Below, piece by piece: positions 42,436 to 51,816 of a stretch of DNA of 64,000 nucleotides. The notes under the pieces are model-generated. The model was given only the letters and a program-made list of their open reading frames with translations, was not told where the DNA came from and did not search any database. The position numbers were made by a program, and so were the translations under genes. The stretch lies in assembly GCF_025961315.1 (NCBI RefSeq), contig NZ_JAOQNK010000001.1, positions 1,550,001-1,614,000 of the forward strand, given 5' to 3'. Source of the DNA: Sphingobacterium kitahiroshimense. Its GTDB lineage: Bacteria > Bacteroidota > Bacteroidia > Sphingobacteriales > Sphingobacteriaceae. Position 1 is the stretch's first letter; the number at the start of each line of letters is the position of its first letter.

Positions 42436-42663
42436 ATGAATTGGTTTCAATTAAATGTTGCAGGAAACCCTACAGATCCTAATAATTATACGGATCTAGG
42501 TACAGGTACACCATCATGTCCGACTGGTACAAATAAAATTTGTGCTATTCAGGCGGATCCAGATGGCAGTGGAAATCCAGATATCACTGATTCTCTAAAA
42601 GATGATATGATATCGGCTTTACACAATAGAAGTTCCTCTGCAACTGTGCAATTAAAATCTTAA
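42436..42663 (+). CDS. DUF6520-like small protein lacking a signal peptide
   Basis: A 75-residue protein: MNWFQLNVAGNPTDPNNYTD, a Cys pair (CPTGTNKIC) and a C-terminal 'ITDSLKDDMISALHNR' helix. It resembles the mature part of small exported Bacteroidota proteins that end in NP-NYT...C...CAIQA. Their N-terminal signal peptide is missing here, so it is either a cytoplasmic variant or a truncated gene. It has its own terminator (42691-42717) and lies convergent to the TlpA gene. Confidence 0.55.
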   Translation: MNWFQLNVAGNPTDPNNYTDLGTGTPSCPTGTNKICAIQADPDGSGNPDITDSLKDDMISALHNRSSSATVQLKS

Positions 42664-42690
42664 AAGAGATCTAAATCTTTTAAGAATCAA

Positions 42691-42717
42691 AGGGCCAGCT
42701 CACACTGGCCCTTTCTG
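42691..42717 (+). terminator. Bidirectional terminator
   Basis: AGGGCCAG / CTGGCCCT stem with T-rich flank on the plus strand and AAAG on the left side, so it may also stop the minus-strand TlpA operon (stop at 42726). Confidence 0.85.
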
Positions 42718-42725
42718 TATATAAC

Positions 42726-43973
42726 CTAGTTAATTATTTCTTTGAATTCTAACACTTCAATAGACCGATTCTCTAAAACCAATTCTAATCCATAACTATC
42801 CAAAATTGTATTCAATTCATCCAAATTTTTATATGTAGATAGTTCTAAATTAATTTTCTCTTCAACTTCATCTATAGCGGGAGGATACTGGCCACTAAAG
42901 TCAAGTACGAACATCAATCCTGAAGTACTTTCCACTTTTTTAATTTTATCTCCTTGCCTAACAATCCTAGTGATTCTCTTATTCTTTCGCTTTAATACCA
43001 AACAAAGCCTTTCTTTATTAGTCCATTGTACCTGTAAGCCTAACATCGTATTTAAATCATGTAGAATCAATTCAGCCCAGCCAGCTTCACTTTGTTGACC
43101 GAACTGAGTTCGTTTATATGATATACCATTTTCTCTAATCCATTCTTGATAACTTTTAGAAGACATTTCATCATAAAAATAACGGCTTGAATCCCGTACA
43201 TTCCAAACAATACGTTGTGGTAGTAACAAATAAGTTGGTTTTTTAATCTTTGTCCAAAGGGATGTATAAGCACCAAAAATGTCCATATTATTAAAGTATA
43301 CACTTACGTTTCCTACGGAATCTTTATTTATATTTAAGCCACTTACCTGAGTCAAAGTCGAATCATAACCTGACAAAATCACAGTACCCAAAATGGATTT
43401 ATCGCTATTAGTAATAGCCGACTCCCTATTAAAAGTTGGCAATTGCTTAAAATCATCTTTTACAGGCACATCTATTTTTCCCTTCAGCAATAGATCGGTA
43501 AGATACTTCTCTTTGACATAGTCAGCATGTGTAATTGCCTGCACAAGCCCCTTATAAATCCAAACCGAATGTGGTACAGATTGATGCGGAAACATCTGAT
43601 GTAAAACCGTATCTGCAACTATCGTGGGGAGTATCGCTTTCTTCTCCTGCAGGAACTTGTTCTTTTTATAGAAGTTTTCAATCGTATTTTTATCTTGGTA
43701 GGTAAGCATATAAATTTCGATTTTGCCATCCATACTTTTTTGCAAAGCTTTCAACTTTGGCATACTTGCAATACAAGAAGTGCAATAGGTATCAAAAAAC
43801 TCTAAGATGATTACTTTAGACTGTGAGGATTGTAAATCCAGTACTCCCCCACTTAACAACTTAATTGGCTCCATAACTGGAAATTGACTCCCAACTTGCA
43901 ATGATCCTTGTTTAACTTGTCCTTCAGCCAATGCTGTAAAAGACAATAAAAGTGCTATTATATAATATTTCAT
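42726..43973 (-). CDS. TlpA-family protein of the second SusCD operon
   Basis: A 415-residue protein with a signal peptide (IIALLLSFTALAEGQ) and an N-terminal redoxin/TlpA domain (about 25-150) with C64-T-S-C67 in FFDTYCTSCIASMPKLK, a non-standard but intact CxxC. The C-terminal 250 residues are of unknown fold; this two-part design is typical of thioredoxin-like proteins coded with SusC/SusD pairs in Sphingobacteriaceae. Its start is 2 bases from the SusD stop. It presumably keeps a periplasmic partner reduced. Confidence 0.88.
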   Translation of the reverse strand: MKYYIIALLLSFTALAEGQVKQGSLQVGSQFPVMEPIKLLSGGVLDLQSSQSKVIILEFFDTYCTSCIASMPKLKALQKSMDGKIEIYMLTYQDKNTIENFYKKNKFLQEKKAILPTIVADTVLHQMFPHQSVPHSVWIYKGLVQAITHADYVKEKYLTDLLLKGKIDVPVKDDFKQLPTFNRESAITNSDKSILGTVILSGYDSTLTQVSGLNINKDSVGNVSVYFNNMDIFGAYTSLWTKIKKPTYLLLPQRIVWNVRDSSRYFYDEMSSKSYQEWIRENGISYKRTQFGQQSEAGWAELILHDLNTMLGLQVQWTNKERLCLVLKRKNKRITRIVRQGDKIKKVESTSGLMFVLDFSGQYPPAIDEVEEKINLELSTYKNLDELNTILDSYGLELVLENRSIEVLEFKEIIN

Positions 43974-43975
43974 TT

Positions 43976-45334
43976 TTATCTTTTATTTTGTTCCAACTTT
44001 CCTAATTCTATGACATCCTGCGGAATCAGCAACGCGTATTTTAGACTACCGGGCTCCAATTCGTATTCTTGACCATCTATTACTCTCTTCAAAGTAGTTG
44101 GAAATTTTCCTTCAGTATTCAATCGCTTTAAATCAGACCATCGAATCCCCCTGAACACCAATTCCTTCCTTCTTTCCATCAAAATCTTCTGTAAAATCAC
44201 AGTCTCGTCTGTAGCATTAAAATCTACATAAAGATCTTTAGTCCAGCGATTTTTCAGAAGAAAGTTTAAATCCAGCAGCGCCTGAGTCACTTTCCCAGTT
44301 CTCACCGCAGCTTCAGCTCGGATCAGGTACATTTCAGCAGTCGTCAACCCAACAAAAAGTCCAGCCGCAGTATTATTGTAAGATCCTTTAAAGGCGTAAG
44401 TTCCTACACTTGTTCCTGTATTGGGTTTAAATAGAATCTTTTTCCTTAAATCATTCTGATCGTATGATCGGTATAAAACAGAATCAATTTTAGCGGCTCC
44501 CTGCACTAAAACACTGCTATTACCAGTAATAGCTTGAAATAAAACTTCTCGGTTAAACCGCTGGACAGGCAATGCAACAGCACTGTTTAAAGAATTGTAA
44601 TCCAATAGTTCCGAATTCAGCTGCAAAGCCGAATCAGCATATCGATATGCTTTTTCATATTCGTTCATTTCCAGATAAATCCTGGCCATCCCGCCGAAGG
44701 CCGCTTCCTTATAAGGTCTCCCCTTCAATAAACCTTTTGGAGGTAGAAGATTTATTGCCGACTGATAATCTGACAACACCTGTTGATAGCTATCTTTTAA
44801 AGAAGCACGTTGTACCGCATTGTCCAAATCAGGCTTTAACCTTAAAGGAATTCCTAAGGTAGAGGATGCCTTTCCCTGTTCATAAGGTAATGTATAGATA
44901 CCAAGTAGCTGGTGAAATGCGAATCCTCTAAAAAAATATGCAGCACCCTTCAATTCGTTATATTTCAATCGCTCGCCCATGTCTATATTTATGCCGGACA
45001 ATGTTTCCAAAACTTGATTACTCTGATAAATAACTTTGTAAGTTGTTTGCCATGAAGTAGCTGTATTCATCACAGCATCATTCCATACATATGTATTTCG
45101 CTCATCCAGTGTAGAGATTGCCTGCCAGCTCGCAGTAGTCAAATAATAATTATCAGATGCCACTTCTCCTAAAGATGGAAATCCTGAATTCATAGTAGAA
45201 TAATCATTTAACAGCAGCTCACAGTCTTCTAATAACTCCGGTACTACCATTTTCTTATCGGGTTTCAGATCTAAAAAATCAGAGCAGGATATAAATAACA
45301 AAGCCAGTCCTATATTCAATATTATTTTTTTCAT
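43976..45334 (-). CDS. SusD/RagB-family lipoprotein
   Basis: A 452-residue SusD homologue with lipobox (LALLFISC, Cys at about 17) followed by SDFLDLKPDKKM, the standard opening. Typical segments follow: NQVLETL, LKGAAYFFRGFAFHQLLGIYTLPYEQGK, and TTAEMYLIRAEAAVRTG near the C-terminus. It binds the ligand over the SusC pore. Part of the SusC-SusD-TlpA operon; the kind of ligand is unknown, and no hydrolase gene is linked. Confidence 0.95.
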   Translation of the reverse strand: MKKIILNIGLALLFISCSDFLDLKPDKKMVVPELLEDCELLLNDYSTMNSGFPSLGEVASDNYYLTTASWQAISTLDERNTYVWNDAVMNTATSWQTTYKVIYQSNQVLETLSGINIDMGERLKYNELKGAAYFFRGFAFHQLLGIYTLPYEQGKASSTLGIPLRLKPDLDNAVQRASLKDSYQQVLSDYQSAINLLPPKGLLKGRPYKEAAFGGMARIYLEMNEYEKAYRYADSALQLNSELLDYNSLNSAVALPVQRFNREVLFQAITGNSSVLVQGAAKIDSVLYRSYDQNDLRKKILFKPNTGTSVGTYAFKGSYNNTAAGLFVGLTTAEMYLIRAEAAVRTGKVTQALLDLNFLLKNRWTKDLYVDFNATDETVILQKILMERRKELVFRGIRWSDLKRLNTEGKFPTTLKRVIDGQEYELEPGSLKYALLIPQDVIELGKLEQNKR

Positions 45335-45346
45335 GATAAGAGGAGA

Positions 45347-48300
45347 TTAAAGTGAAAATTTTAAACCTAATGAAACGGCTAATGCATCTGGGCTGCTTAT
45401 TCCATATTCTGGATCAATACCAAATTTATTCGCTCTCCATATCGTCCCTAAGTTTTGAGCATAACAATAAACCTGTGGGTTTTTTATTAGTTTAGAAGAA
45501 GTGAACCGATAAGATAATTGAAAATCACGCAATTTGATCTGATCTGCTTTCTCCACCAATGCAGATGAATAATTGTAGAACATCGAAGCATTATAATCGA
45601 CCGGATAATTAAAAGCAGGAACATCTGTCCATTTTTCATCGCCAGGTTTTTGCCATCTTCGAGCATAATCCTTATGGCCTGTTTCATATTCCCAGAACAT
45701 GTAATCATTGAAAGAATGCCGCATAAAAACATGGCCAAGCTGAAAACTGATATTAAAAGAAGCTTCCCAATTTTTAAATGTGAAGGTGTTGCGTAATGCG
45801 CCAAAATACAGTGGAACTAAAGAACCCATATTGTCTGCATCAGCTATCTGTGTTCCGTTATAAATAGCAGCATAGTCCTTCGACACAGCACCATCAACAT
45901 ATCCTTGTGGCTTTCCAGTTTCAGGGTCAAGACCAGCCCATTTAAATGCATACTGTCCAAAAAGGTCCCCACCCTCTACCGGAGATTGTATAATGGAGCC
46001 GGCACCTGCAATATAATTGTTGGCCCTTGTGTTACTTAAATAGGACTTGGTTACTTTAGTACGATTATAGGAAAATACAACATTACTTAACCATGCAAAA
46101 TTTCTACTTATCACATTCTTACTTTGTAACGATAGGTCTACTCCGGTTCCCAAAAGATTAGCACTATTAACAGATAAAGAAGTAAAACCGGATGTAGGAT
46201 CAATTCTTGTAGAAGATATAAGGTCGCGAGGAGTTTTTCTATAATATTCAATTGATCCTGAAATCCGATGATCTTTTGTTGCAAAATCCAAACCGAAGTT
46301 AAGCATACCAACAGTTTCCCATCTTAAAGTTGGATTTGGCGGAGACTGTATCCGCGCATAAGGCAGATTTGTTATCGGATGTACTTGATTCTGCAAAGAC
46401 ATGATGGGATAGGCCGCAGTATTATTGTTGATATTTCCATTGTGACCATACGTAGCACGAAGTTTCAGATAAGCAATACCATCATAATCTTTAATAAATG
46501 ATTCGTTCGACATCACCCAAGAGGCGCCAACAGACCAAAAGGGTTTACCTCTGTTATTGGATTTTACACCAAATAAATTGGATGCATCTTTCCGTGCACT
46601 CGCACTTAAAATATACTTAGCATCAAATGAATAGGATGCATTAGTAAAATAGGAAACAAACCGATTATTGATATGAGATAACGGCATTTCAGCAAATATT
46701 CGTGATGTACCCAAATACCCATTTGCTAATGGCAATTGAGAAACATAATCTACAGGGCTGTACATCAGTCTATCTTTATTATAACCAAAATAAATACTGC
46801 TGTTTGACTTCGATATATTTTGCCTCATTTCGTAGCCCGCTATTGCATTTAATTCGTGCCTATCTTTCCATTTTATATCATAATTAACTTGTAACCTTCC
46901 TTGCTGTGCTGTATTTTCACTATTGTAAATAGACATTTTATCACCGTTAGGTATGTTCCATTTGATCGATTGATCATCGTAAACAGCATAAGAATTAATC
47001 AGTTGCCTCATATAATAAGATTCAGCTCCTAGCAATGTTTCATCTACGCTGTTTGATTTACGATACGAAAACAAACCATAAAGATTTAATCCTTTTATGA
47101 TTTCCCATTTAGAGTCAAAATTTATAATATTTTCTCTCGTATTGATCTGTTGCGAACTCTGATCCAATTCCGCAAGCGGAAAATACTTCCAACTCAATAA
47201 CCGGCCATTACCTGCCGTATCCTGATATGCAGGAAGTGGTCCATTTCCAATAACTTCAACAGGATTTCCATTTTCATCAGCCAATCGGGCATAGGGATAG
47301 TTACCTCCGAACATTAATTGATATTGATTCAAATTACTATATCCAAACTCTTTATTTTTAACTTCTGTAACTCTCATATCAATACCAAAAGATAGATTGT
47401 TAAGTGGTTTCATCTGAAAATAATTCCTCAGATTAAGTCTTTCATTGGAAGAGGTAACGACTTGATTTAAATTTTTATCAAATCCCACTGAAAACAGATT
47501 TGAAAACTTGGCCGAGCCAGCTGTCAGTTGAGCACTATACTGCTGTTTAACTGCTTTTCGATAGATATACTTCGAGAAGTCTTTTCTAGAATCAATCTCT
47601 TTTAATTTATCTAATTCAAGTTCCAGTTGTGTACTGGATATTTCATTATTACGTGCATCTTTTAATAAAAGCAGAACTGGAGACAATCGATTAAAAATAT
47701 CATCCAATTTATAATCGTATGCTCCCTTATCAAACAAATAGCGCTCAGCTTCTATATAATCTTTAGACGTCATGGCTGGCTGATAGAATAGATCAGGTTT
47801 ATCTACGATCGTAAAATTGCTATTAAAACTGAGTCTTGCTGACGAATTAAACTGAGCTTTTTTTGTCGTTATAACAATCACCCCATTCCCAGATTGCGCT
47901 CCCCAGATCGACGAAGCTGCGGCATCTTTCAGCACGGTGATATTTTCAATATCATTTGGATTGATATTATTAAAATCACCTTGATATGGCATACCATCTA
48001 AAACAATTAATGGCCAAACATTAGAACGCATTGAACTCTGCCCCCTAACATTTAGATTCAACAATTTTCCTCTCGAGTCAGTTCTCATTTTGGTTGTAGA
48101 TATACTCGGCACCACATCTTCCAACCTGCTCACAAAATCTGTCGACACCTTCCTATTGAAAAGTTTATTATCAACAAACTCGAAACTTCCCGTTGCACGC
48201 TCTTTAGGAATTTTCTGATATCCAGTCGACACCACCTCCACTTCGTCAAGTTTATTATCCTCAGGTATCAATTTAACGATTATTGATACTCCTGAGGTAT

Positions 48301-48670
48301 AATTGATTTCTTGACTTTTGTAGCCGACATAAGTGAATTTCACCAAACCTTTCAGATTCTCGACCGAAAGGCTGAAAGTTCCATCTTTCTTGGTAGAGGT
48401 TCTAGCTTTTTCGGCTTCGACTCGGACCGACACGCCATCTAATGGTTTGTTATCTATAGAAGATACAACCGTACCGCGCAACACATGATTCTTAGGCCCA
48501 TCAGCCCCGCTGTCCTTGCGGGGCGTCTGAGCACTACTCAACATATGAAAGGTCATGAATAAGCACACTGAGAGCACCTTACTGATCAGCAGTATGTCTG
48601 CTCCTCGTGGCTTTAATAGCTTCCGGAGATATCCCCAGAGCTTGTTTATATATATTATATATGTGTTCAT
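45347..48670 (-). CDS. SusC/RagA TonB-dependent transporter (no STN domain)
   Basis: An 1107-residue transporter. The N-terminus has a hydrophobic signal (about 27-47), then directly a carboxypeptidase-like domain (VLRGTVVSSIDNKPLDGVSV), the 'VVSTGYQKIPKERATGSFE' box, and a plug with LNVRGQSSMRSNVWPLIVLDG and NITVLKDAAASSIWGAQSGN. A beta-barrel ends with LGLKFSL. There is no STN domain and no FecR/sigma pair, unlike the first SusC. The 'KERATGSF' type normally occurs with TlpA-like partners, as here. Confidence 0.95.
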   Translation of the reverse strand: MNTYIIYINKLWGYLRKLLKPRGADILLISKVLSVCLFMTFHMLSSAQTPRKDSGADGPKNHVLRGTVVSSIDNKPLDGVSVRVEAEKARTSTKKDGTFSLSVENLKGLVKFTYVGYKSQEINYTSGVSIIVKLIPEDNKLDEVEVVSTGYQKIPKERATGSFEFVDNKLFNRKVSTDFVSRLEDVVPSISTTKMRTDSRGKLLNLNVRGQSSMRSNVWPLIVLDGMPYQGDFNNINPNDIENITVLKDAAASSIWGAQSGNGVIVITTKKAQFNSSARLSFNSNFTIVDKPDLFYQPAMTSKDYIEAERYLFDKGAYDYKLDDIFNRLSPVLLLLKDARNNEISSTQLELELDKLKEIDSRKDFSKYIYRKAVKQQYSAQLTAGSAKFSNLFSVGFDKNLNQVVTSSNERLNLRNYFQMKPLNNLSFGIDMRVTEVKNKEFGYSNLNQYQLMFGGNYPYARLADENGNPVEVIGNGPLPAYQDTAGNGRLLSWKYFPLAELDQSSQQINTRENIINFDSKWEIIKGLNLYGLFSYRKSNSVDETLLGAESYYMRQLINSYAVYDDQSIKWNIPNGDKMSIYNSENTAQQGRLQVNYDIKWKDRHELNAIAGYEMRQNISKSNSSIYFGYNKDRLMYSPVDYVSQLPLANGYLGTSRIFAEMPLSHINNRFVSYFTNASYSFDAKYILSASARKDASNLFGVKSNNRGKPFWSVGASWVMSNESFIKDYDGIAYLKLRATYGHNGNINNNTAAYPIMSLQNQVHPITNLPYARIQSPPNPTLRWETVGMLNFGLDFATKDHRISGSIEYYRKTPRDLISSTRIDPTSGFTSLSVNSANLLGTGVDLSLQSKNVISRNFAWLSNVVFSYNRTKVTKSYLSNTRANNYIAGAGSIIQSPVEGGDLFGQYAFKWAGLDPETGKPQGYVDGAVSKDYAAIYNGTQIADADNMGSLVPLYFGALRNTFTFKNWEASFNISFQLGHVFMRHSFNDYMFWEYETGHKDYARRWQKPGDEKWTDVPAFNYPVDYNASMFYNYSSALVEKADQIKLRDFQLSYRFTSSKLIKNPQVYCYAQNLGTIWRANKFGIDPEYGISSPDALAVSLGLKFSL

Positions 48671-48714
48671 TGTTGTTAATTTTTGGATAAAGCTTCCCCT
48701 ATCACCGTTTCTTG

Positions 48715-48749
48715 CCGAGGGTTGACCAGGTCGTCAATGTATCCCTCGG
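48715..48749 (-). promoter_or_regulatory. Hairpin in the leader of the second SusC operon
   Basis: CCGAGGG (48715-48721) pairs with CCCTCGG (48743-48749), with an inner GAC/GTC pair. It lies 45 bases before the SusC start, without a T run, so it is more likely a leader structure than a terminator. It might also end the upstream gene at 48783. Confidence 0.4.
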
Positions 48750-48782
48750 AAGAATCGGCGTCCACAGGTAGTGAAACTTTAT

Positions 48783-49475
48783 TTAATTCTTTTCTAATAT
48801 GAGTTCTTGATTCTTTTCTACTGCAGCTTTAGCTTTTATGATCAGCATGAGCTGTTCCTCCCATAGCAATTCGACAGACTCGCCACGAATGGTCAGTACT
48901 TTTCTGCTGTCTTTGACAATAGTCAGTTTTTCGACCCGTGCATCGATCCCAAAGTGCTCATTCAGATCGTTCAATATCCTTTGGCAGTATTCTTCCCGTT
49001 CTGTCCGAGCAGGTACAGTCAGTTCATAGCAGTAAGTGGATATAGGATCTCCTTTATACTTTGGTAAAAACTGTTCACTATGCTCCCCGAGTATCAGTAT
49101 CTGATCGGTCGGAAAGTTTGCGGGCAGTCCCAAAGCAAATAGATAGATCTCATAAATGGCCATATTGATCAGTGATATCCGAAGCACATCGGTACTGTCA
49201 TTTCGAACCACTGAGCTAAAGGAATCCGACGGCTCTAACAATCGTATCATCAACGAATAATAGCGCTGAGGCGGTCTTTCCCGCATCAGATATTTCATCG
49301 CCGACTGTTTGGAGATCTGAGTAGATGATGACTCAGGCTTCTTAAAAAATCGCTCTGGTAAAAGTGTTATCATAGTTCGTTTTTTGATAACGGGGACACA
49401 CTTTTCACTCAAATACGAAAACATTTCTTCCTCTCGAGATAGCGCATAGCTGTCCCCTTTGCAAGTTTTTTGCAT
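48783..49475 (-). CDS. Uncharacterised protein of a duplicated family
   Basis: ATG 49475 (MQKTCKGDSYALSREEEMFS) is used because the copy at 30389 begins at the same place; a further 16 codons upstream are also open. The 230-residue protein has no signal peptide, a 'RERPPQRYY' segment, a central hydrophobic 'INMAIYEIYLFALGLPANFP' and a C-terminal alpha/beta part ending 'ELILEKN'. No recognised domain. It precedes the SusC operon on the same strand, and 112 bases with a hairpin separate them, so shared transcription is possible. Confidence 0.6.
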   Translation of the reverse strand: MQKTCKGDSYALSREEEMFSYLSEKCVPVIKKRTMITLLPERFFKKPESSSTQISKQSAMKYLMRERPPQRYYSLMIRLLEPSDSFSSVVRNDSTDVLRISLINMAIYEIYLFALGLPANFPTDQILILGEHSEQFLPKYKGDPISTYCYELTVPARTEREEYCQRILNDLNEHFGIDARVEKLTIVKDSRKVLTIRGESVELLWEEQLMLIIKAKAAVEKNQELILEKN

Positions 49476-49523
49476 TTTTTTAGTGTTTAAATTGGCTCCC
49501 TTAATCCCTACCCGATTGGACAT

Positions 49524-49817
49524 AACTTGGGCATTAAGGAAACCAGGTTAAAAAAATAAAGAATGAAAATGCAATTATATTGTCTTCGTCAATTGGTTAT
49601 TTGTAGTCTCCGCTATTGCATAATTTGGATTAAAGAACAAAACCGACTTTTATAATATTAATGTATTACGATAAAATATTAACGAACATCATTTGCTTTA
49701 CTAAAGGAAAGATTGTACTTTTAAAGTATCAAGTTGAAAAGTAGGCCTCCGATCCTCTTTTTGTTGGAGCATATAATTGTGCACTAATAAAATAAAAGTC
49801 GGTAACATGAGCCATCA
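49524..49817. repeat. Conserved 5' region of the 246-aa family, copy 2
   Basis: About 290 bases similar to 30390-30735 (shared blocks near 49600, 49740 and 49785). The similarity stops just after GTCGGTAACAT at 49807. Confidence 0.7.
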
Positions 49818-50019
49818 TAAAATGGAAATAAGCTAGTTTTAACCTAATTAGAACGTCATTTTTAGTATTATGTATGGTCAGCAAACCACACTTTTACTAA
49901 AACGCGCCTTTAAGATTTGGAACAAACTTCCCCTATCCTATTTATGCTTATGTTTTTTATTGACGAGCCTATTGCGGCGCTCGAAATACGTTCTTTAAAA
50001 GTTGTAAATGGGCGAACCG

Positions 50020-50124
50020 ATGACTATAATCCTTGATTATGTCGTTGGTAGTTCTGTGGGTGGTTTCAATTCGTTCTATCATAATTTTAAAGGTTATGTG
50101 AACGATGTGACTCGAGAAGCTTAA
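50020..50124 (+). pseudogene. Remnant of an AraC-family regulator (C-terminal end)
   Basis: The 34-codon frame reads DYVVGSSVGGFNSFYHNFKG, which matches the second helix-turn-helix of AraC proteins (VGFSSLSSFNRAFKRY-type), then stops after REA. No upstream remainder of the gene is recognisable. Confidence 0.55.
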
Positions 50125-50147
50125 AGTAAGCTTAATTGGTAAAATAC

Positions 50148-50249
50148 CAATAGAGCGAAACTCAAAACTTCTGAACTGGTGCTGTCAAGAACCGCCACAA
50201 CCAAAATTGTGGTTCCACAGAAGATTTACATGAGCTTCGCTCTATTGAA
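50148..50249. repeat. Nested inverted repeat
   Basis: CAATAGAGCGAA (50148-50159) is exactly complementary to TTCGCTCTATTG (50238-50249), and an inner hairpin CCACAA / TTGTGG lies at 50195-50212. It could be a structured RNA, a bidirectional terminator or a small inverted-repeat element. Confidence 0.5.
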
Positions 50250-50446
50250 TTAATATCACAAAGATAATAAAATCCAATAGATAGCGAGCTCACGATCTAC
50301 TCATGTGGAAATTGACAGCTTCGTTCATGAGTGACATCGTAAAGATGGAAAATTTAAACTCCATCAAATTAGTCGCTTATACTATAACAAAGGTAATAAC
50401 AATAATTCGAAAATAAAAATATTTAATACTCGCATTTTATAAAATT

Positions 50447-51067
50447 ATGGTTTTGCACAAAATTGATGAAGTTGTATTTATTATCGAGCTACTTGAAAGC
50501 TTAAGAAATCATTTCAAGATTGAAAGAAAAGAAATAGACGAGCATGCCAAACTTAAAGCAGGGCAGTATTCTAGAATGATTGGTAAAAGTCAAAAGATTG
50601 ATTTAAAATCATTAAGAGACGTCTGTAAGAATATATATAATTTATCTCTAAAAGCTTTCTTGAATCTCGAGGGTGAATTTCCAACGTACGAAAGTCTACC
50701 AAATAAAATACAAGAATTAACAAAAGGTAGAAATGGTATTAGAGAACAGAAGACACTAAATCTAACGTCTTATTTGGTACTAATCATCAATCAATACTAT
50801 AAACTTGATGATGTAATAACGAATAAATTCATTCGAACTTATTTACCCACTCAACTAAATGGTAAATCAATTGAACTAAGTAAAACAAGCATTAAGAATC
50901 ATTTCAAAGATATCAATGAGGATATACCATCCAAATCAAAAGTGTATAAATTGATTATCCCTTTTTCATTAGAAACAATTGAAAATGCCATCAAAACTGT
51001 AGATCCACTGTGGTATAAGAATTTTTTGGAAAATGCTAAACAAAAGCTCTTATCTGACAAAAAATAG
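50447..51067 (+). CDS. XRE-like DNA-binding protein
   Basis: A 206-residue protein with an N-terminal helix-turn-helix-like segment (IERKEIDEHAKLKAGQYSRM and GKSQKIDLKSLRDVC, about residues 25-70), as in XRE repressors, and a larger helical C-terminal part with no known domain. It stands at the edge of the defence-type island and could control it. The HTH assignment is from the pattern only. Confidence 0.55.
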   Translation: MVLHKIDEVVFIIELLESLRNHFKIERKEIDEHAKLKAGQYSRMIGKSQKIDLKSLRDVCKNIYNLSLKAFLNLEGEFPTYESLPNKIQELTKGRNGIREQKTLNLTSYLVLIINQYYKLDDVITNKFIRTYLPTQLNGKSIELSKTSIKNHFKDINEDIPSKSKVYKLIIPFSLETIENAIKTVDPLWYKNFLENAKQKLLSDKK

Positions 51068-51203
51068 AAAAATTTTCATCAGATATAGATTGTCAAGATG
51101 ACAAAAATCATAAAGTGATTTATGAAGATATTTAAAATAGCGGAGAGTGAATTTTTAAAGAAAACAAGAAAGAATTTGGGATAAAATAAAATAATATACA
51201 GAT

Positions 51204-51794
51204 ATGGATGACCTTATTAATTCACTGGAAAAGAAAATTTTAGAGTTTGATGAAGTAAATTTTGAAAGAGACTTAACAAGAAGAGAAAAAAAGAAAAAAG
51301 AACATCTGAAGTATGAAATATTTTGGATTAAGTTGAAGAAATTCAAACCAGATTTCGAGAGATTAATCTTCAATGATGTAAAAAAACTTTCGGATAATTT
51401 TACAGTCCCTCTTTTAGAAAAAAATATCCTACTTAAAATCGAAACGCACATAAGAAAAAGAGGCAGGATTTTCGGCCCAGATCTTCCAATTTATACGATT
51501 TTGTCGATCACTGACAAAACTATCAGCCGATCTAGTCGTTGGGAAAGAACTTATTTTCTATTAATAAAGGGTAATCATGAAGAAGGTACAATTGAGTTGT
51601 ATGATTGCAATCAAGATTTAGAATACGTATCTGATTTTATTAAAAAAAATGCTTGGGGTAGCCCAATAAAGCAGTTTAAAATAGATGAGTTTAAGTTTGC
51701 CTTATTGAAACCATATATTGAAAAGTGGTTAAAAAAGAATGTAGACAGAATTCAAAAAAGCGAGTCTTTCAAAAAGAAAAATGAGATTGTTTGA
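51204..51794 (+). CDS. 196-aa paralogous protein, copy 2
   Basis: A full-length paralogue of 31835-32425, with the conserved ELYDCNQDLEYVSDFI and FALLKPYIEKWLKKNVDRI parts. The upstream 50 bases are nearly the same as upstream of the fragment at 32604. It overlaps or closely precedes the GNAT gene, with which it presumably forms a unit. No known domain; very Lys-rich N-terminus. Confidence 0.7.
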   Translation: MDDLINSLEKKILEFDEVNFERDLTRREKKKKEHLKYEIFWIKLKKFKPDFERLIFNDVKKLSDNFTVPLLEKNILLKIETHIRKRGRIFGPDLPIYTILSITDKTISRSSRWERTYFLLIKGNHEEGTIELYDCNQDLEYVSDFIKKNAWGSPIKQFKIDEFKFALLKPYIEKWLKKNVDRIQKSESFKKKNEIV

Positions 51795-51816
51795 TCTGAA
51801 AGCCGGCCAAAACAAG

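Larger units (their letters stand above)
49524..50446. other. Gap with repeat, AraC remnant and nested inverted repeat
   Basis: 49524-49817 matches 30390-30735 (conserved 5' region). 50020-50124 is the tail of a decayed AraC gene. 50148-50249 is a nested inverted repeat. The remaining parts show nothing. Confidence 0.6.
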
